Source: Bacillota bacterium
GTDB taxonomy: Bacteria; Bacillota; Clostridia; Oscillospirales; Ruminococcaceae
NCBI GenBank assembly: GCA_029572815.1
Contig: JAKPUQ010000141.1
Location: 1 to 33,266 of the forward strand
Direction of reading: 5' to 3'
Length of the DNA: 33,266 nt
Of this stretch, positions 30,705 through 33,266 are shown one piece after another. Below the pieces are notes generated by a model. The model was not told where the DNA came from, made no database searches, and saw only the letters and a list, made by a program, of their open reading frames with translations. The position numbers and the translations under genes are program-made. Position 1 is the first letter of the stretch; every line of letters starts with the position of its first letter.

Positions 30705-31556
30705 ATGGCAAAAGGTGGACTGGGCGCAGGCTTCGGAGCACTGTTCAGCGATAACAGCAACGATATACAGGTCAAGAAGACCCTGCGCACATCTGAAATA
30801 GAGCCTAACAGGGATCAGCCCCGTAAAGCCTTCAGCGACGAAGCTATCACAGCTCTGGCGGACTCTATCCGTGAGCACGGTATGCTTCAGCCGATACTTG
30901 TCAGACCAATTAAGACAGGCGGCTATCAGATAGTAGCAGGCGAGAGAAGATGGCGTGCTGCAAGAATGCTGGGTCTGGACGAGGTCCCCGTTAATATCAG
31001 GGAGCTCACCGACCTTGAGACAATGCAGATAGCCATTATCGAGAACCTTCAGCGTGAAAATCTCAATCCCGTTGAAGAAGCTGCAGGCTATAACGAGCTC
31101 ATCGAAAAGTTCGGCATGACTCAGGAAAAGGTAGCAAAAATGGTTGGCAGATCACGTTCTGCAGTTGCAAATGCTGTGAGACTGCTCTCACTTCCCGAGA
31201 GAGTGCTAAAAATGCTGGAAAACGGCGACATTTCCGCTGGCCATGCAAGAGCTCTTCTTGGCTTTGAGGACGAGGAAATGCTCATTGCAACGGCTCTCAG
31301 AGCTGCTGACGGCGGTCTGACCGTGCGTCAGGTGGAGAAGGCTGCGCAGAAGTCTGCGGAGCACAGCGAAGCTCCCACAGAGACCTCCAACAAGAAGATT
31401 GATAACTATTTCAAAGAGATGGAGCTCTCACTGAATGAGCGTCTGGGCAGAAAGGTAAAGGTCGACTACGGCAAGAATAAAGGCGCTCTCATACTTGAAT
31501 TTTATGACAAAAATGACCTCGCGGCACTGGCTGACAAGCTTGCCAAAGAGGACTAA
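30705..31556 (+). CDS. parB: Chromosome partitioning protein ParB (Spo0J)
   Basis: The CTP-dependent clamp that loads at parS, 283 residues. The N-terminus starts MAKGGLGAGFGALF, the usual ParA-interacting peptide. The CTP site shows VAGERRWRAARM and IENLQRENLNP. The helix-turn-helix reads MVGRSRSAVANAVRLL, and the C-terminal dimer domain ends near residue 283. Its expected targets are the three parS-like 16-mers at 26159, 29709 and 29759. Confidence 0.95.
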   Translation: MAKGGLGAGFGALFSDNSNDIQVKKTLRTSEIEPNRDQPRKAFSDEAITALADSIREHGMLQPILVRPIKTGGYQIVAGERRWRAARMLGLDEVPVNIRELTDLETMQIAIIENLQRENLNPVEEAAGYNELIEKFGMTQEKVAKMVGRSRSAVANAVRLLSLPERVLKMLENGDISAGHARALLGFEDEEMLIATALRAADGGLTVRQVEKAAQKSAEHSEAPTETSNKKIDNYFKEMELSLNERLGRKVKVDYGKNKGALILEFYDKNDLAALADKLAKED

Positions 31557-31567
31557 GGAGAATAAAT

Positions 31568-32860
31568 ATGATTGATATCAAGCTTATTAGAACCAACCCC
31601 GAGCTGGTAAAGGAAAACATCAAGAAGAAGTTCCAGGACGAAAAGCTGGAGCTCGTTGATAAGGTAGTTGCTCTTGATGAGGAGTACAGAAAGACCAAGA
31701 CTGAGTGCGACAGCCTCCGCAACGTCCGCAAGGTAAGAAGCAAGGAGATCGGCGGCTTCATGGCTAAGGGCATGAAGGAAGAGGCTGAGAAGGCAAAGGC
31801 TGAGGTAACTCAGCTGGGCGACAAGCTTGCTGAGATGGAGGCTCTTGAGACAAAGCTTGAGGGCGAGATCAAGGATATCATGATGGTCATTCCTAACATC
31901 ATCGACGACAGCGTTCCGATAGGCAAGGACGACTCCGAGAACGTAGAGGTCGAGAAGTTCGGCGAGCCTGCTGTACCTGATTTCGAGGTTCCTTACCACG
32001 TTGACATCATGGAAAAGGTAAACGGCATCGACATCGACAGCGCAAGAAGCACCAGCGGTAACGGTTTCTACTATCTCAAGGGCGACATCGCACAGCTCCA
32101 GAGCTGTATTCTCTCATATGCAAGAGACTTCATGATCGATAAGGGCTTTACATACTATATCCCGCCATTTATGATAAGAAGCGCCGTTGTTACAGGCGTT
32201 ATGAGCTTTGACGATATGGCTAACATGATGTACAAGATCGAGGGCGAGGACCTTTACCTCATCGGTACCTCCGAGCACTCAATGATCGGTAAGTTCATCG
32301 ACACTATCCTTCCCGAGTCTGAGCTTCCTCAGACCCTCACAAGCTACTCTCCCTGTTTCCGTAAGGAGGTTGGCTCAAAGGGTATCGAGGAGCGCGGCGT
32401 TTACCGTATCCACCAGTTCGAGAAGCAGGAAATGGTAGTTGTATGTAAGCCTGAGGAGTCTATGGACTGGTTCCACAAGCTCTACAGCTATACAGTTGAG
32501 TTCTTCCGCACACTGGATATACCTGTCCGCACACTTGAGTGCTGCTCGGGAGACCTTGCAGACCTGAAGGTGAAGTCCATAGACGTAGAGGCATGGTCAC
32601 CCCGTCAGAAGAAGTATTTCGAGGTCGGAAGCTGTTCAAATCTTGGCGACGCACAGGCAAGACGTCTTGGCATCAGGATCAAGACAGAGGACGGAAACAA
32701 GTACTTCCCCCATACTCTTAACAATACAGTTGTTGCTCCTCCGAGAATGCTCATTGCATTCGTTGAGAACAACCTTAATGAGGACGGTTCTATCCGAATC
32801 CCCAAGGCACTCCAGCCTTACATGAGAAAGGACCTCATCAAGGTTCCCGAAAAGAAGTAA
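31568..32860 (+). CDS. serS: Seryl-tRNA synthetase, archaeal/eukaryal-like variant
   Basis: A class II synthetase that charges tRNA-Ser, 430 residues. The N-terminal coiled-coil arm covers about 1-105. Motif 2 is CFRKEVGSKG...YRIHQFEKQE, and the later core reads CSNLGDAQARRLGIR. The segment YLIGTSEHSMIG replaces the usual bacterial YLIPTAEVPL and, with KEVGS, resembles archaeal and eukaryal enzymes. It starts 11 bases after parB and is followed by a strong terminator, so it is the last gene of this operon. No T-box leader is visible. Confidence 0.93.
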   Translation: MIDIKLIRTNPELVKENIKKKFQDEKLELVDKVVALDEEYRKTKTECDSLRNVRKVRSKEIGGFMAKGMKEEAEKAKAEVTQLGDKLAEMEALETKLEGEIKDIMMVIPNIIDDSVPIGKDDSENVEVEKFGEPAVPDFEVPYHVDIMEKVNGIDIDSARSTSGNGFYYLKGDIAQLQSCILSYARDFMIDKGFTYYIPPFMIRSAVVTGVMSFDDMANMMYKIEGEDLYLIGTSEHSMIGKFIDTILPESELPQTLTSYSPCFRKEVGSKGIEERGVYRIHQFEKQEMVVVCKPEESMDWFHKLYSYTVEFFRTLDIPVRTLECCSGDLADLKVKSIDVEAWSPRQKKYFEVGSCSNLGDAQARRLGIRIKTEDGNKYFPHTLNNTVVAPPRMLIAFVENNLNEDGSIRIPKALQPYMRKDLIKVPEKK

Positions 32861-32871
32861 TAATTATAATG

Positions 32872-32901
32872 AGCGGTACAGTTTTGCTGTACCGCTTTTT
32901 T
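32872..32901 (+). terminator. Intrinsic terminator after serS
   Basis: Perfect 10-bp stem AGCGGTACAG/CTGTACCGCT with a 5-base loop and a run of six T. Confidence 0.92.
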
Positions 32902-32915
32902 GCGGGGCAGGGGAG

Positions 32916-33023
32916 TTACCGGCGGTCGATATGCTGGTCTCCCCACTTTGCTGCTGTGCAGAGACACATTGCAAAAACGCCTACTGTCCCGCCAAACATA
33001 CTTCCAAATAAAAAATTAAGCAT
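32916..33023 (-). CDS. DUF3789-like 35-residue membrane peptide
   Basis: A short frame with a good ribosome site (AAAGGAG, 7 bases upstream) encodes MLNFLFGSMFGGTVGVFAMC followed by a short charged tail ending HIDRR. The opening, the glycine-rich single membrane helix and the MCLC pair are the DUF3789 pattern, a family of tiny proteins of unknown function common in Clostridia. It runs leftward, against serS, and its stop is 15 bases from the serS terminator. A weak promoter (TTGTGA, 16 bases, TATAAA) lies upstream. It is too short for usual gene finders. Confidence 0.65.
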   Translation of the reverse strand: MLNFLFGSMFGGTVGVFAMCLCTAAKWGDQHIDRR

Positions 33024-33173
33024 AGGTTAACTCCTTTATTTTCAAACCATTTTCCGTGCACATTTATATTATGCTCATTTTTTCTCACAATAATCAAAAG
33101 TGGTGTTATTGTCTTTTTTACAGTTATAAATCATAATTTATCGTAATACCTTGCGGCAACTATGAATGGGATT

Positions 33174-33246
33174 CCAAAGGGACTGTGTTCCTTTGGCAGA
33201 GTCCAGAGGCAGCGCCTCTGGCGGGGTTCAAGGGGCAGAGCCCCTT
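33174..33246. repeat. Chain of three hairpins, dispersed intergenic repeat
   Basis: Inverted repeats CCAAAGG/CCTTTGG (33174-33196), CCAGAGGC/GCCTCTGG (33203-33221) and AAGGGGC/GCCCCTT (33230-33246) follow each other. The stretch from 33045 to here contains no supportable gene. A degenerate copy lies at 955-1010. Confidence 0.65.
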
Positions 33247-33266
33247 ATTACGTCAGGCGCCTCGCA
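33245..33266. repeat. 22-bp direct repeat shared with the window start
   Basis: Exact copy of bases 1-22. It continues the hairpin chain at 33174-33246, while the start copy continues into the hairpins at 33-93. Confidence 0.8.

Overview
The window is the replication-origin region of a chromosome from a Ruminococcus-like gut or rumen Clostridium (Oscillospiraceae). Evidence for this is the classic Bacillota order around dnaA (rpmH-rnpA-yidD-yidC-jag-mnmE-mnmG-rsmG-noc-parA-parB to the right; dnaN-yaaA-recF-remB-gyrB-gyrA to the left), strong GGAGG ribosome binding sites, sigma-A promoters with extended -10 elements, frequent TTG starts, and the flavour of the small proteins (DUF4830 lipoprotein, DUF3789 peptide). 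The genus is inferred from protein wording, not proven.

Layout. 1-549: palindromic intergenic repeats, then a dense cluster of DnaA-box-like 9-mers. 550-6830: a repeat-rich small lipoprotein, an M20 dipeptidase, an orphan sugar-ABC ATPase, a pseudouridine synthase, a DUF4830 lipoprotein, a membrane-protein gene broken by an in-frame stop, nrdR and a TIM-barrel protein. 6831-10695: a CNNM/CorC-type membrane protein behind a long leader, ytaF, then a phosphoesterase, a hypothetical and a membrane protein whose reading frames are chained by 4-base overlaps to gyrA. 10685-19225: gyrA, a YcxB-like gene, gyrB, a REP-associated transposase, remB, recF, the S4 gene yaaA and dnaN, all leftward. 19226-21634: dnaA flanked on both sides by spacers full of DnaA-box-like motifs, i.e. 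a bipartite oriC. 21635-32860: the rightward arm with ribosomal L34, RNase P protein, membrane insertase, RNA-binding Jag, tRNA-modification genes, rsmG (carrying two single-base frameshifts), noc, parA, parB and serS. 32861-33266: terminator, a 35-residue DUF3789 peptide and palindromic repeats. The last 22 bases equal the first 22.

How it works together. DnaA binds boxes on both sides of its gene. ParA/ParB act on three parS-like 16-mers lying within 3.7 kb upstream of parA. Noc, a ParB paralogue, keeps division off the nucleoid. Gyrase, the beta clamp and RecF are encoded on the left arm. Nearly all genes point away from the dnaA-rpmH spacer, as expected for an origin.

Points most worth a second look: a non-canonical DnaA-box family (TTTTCAACA) and its third cluster about 19 kb from dnaA; parS built into the noc terminator; rsmG with two homopolymer frameshifts inside a segment of visibly lower GC that starts mid-mnmE; a transposase gene holding inverted copies of a REP-like palindrome; and an operator-like palindrome over the promoter of the CNNM-family gene, with a 36-codon ORF in its leader.
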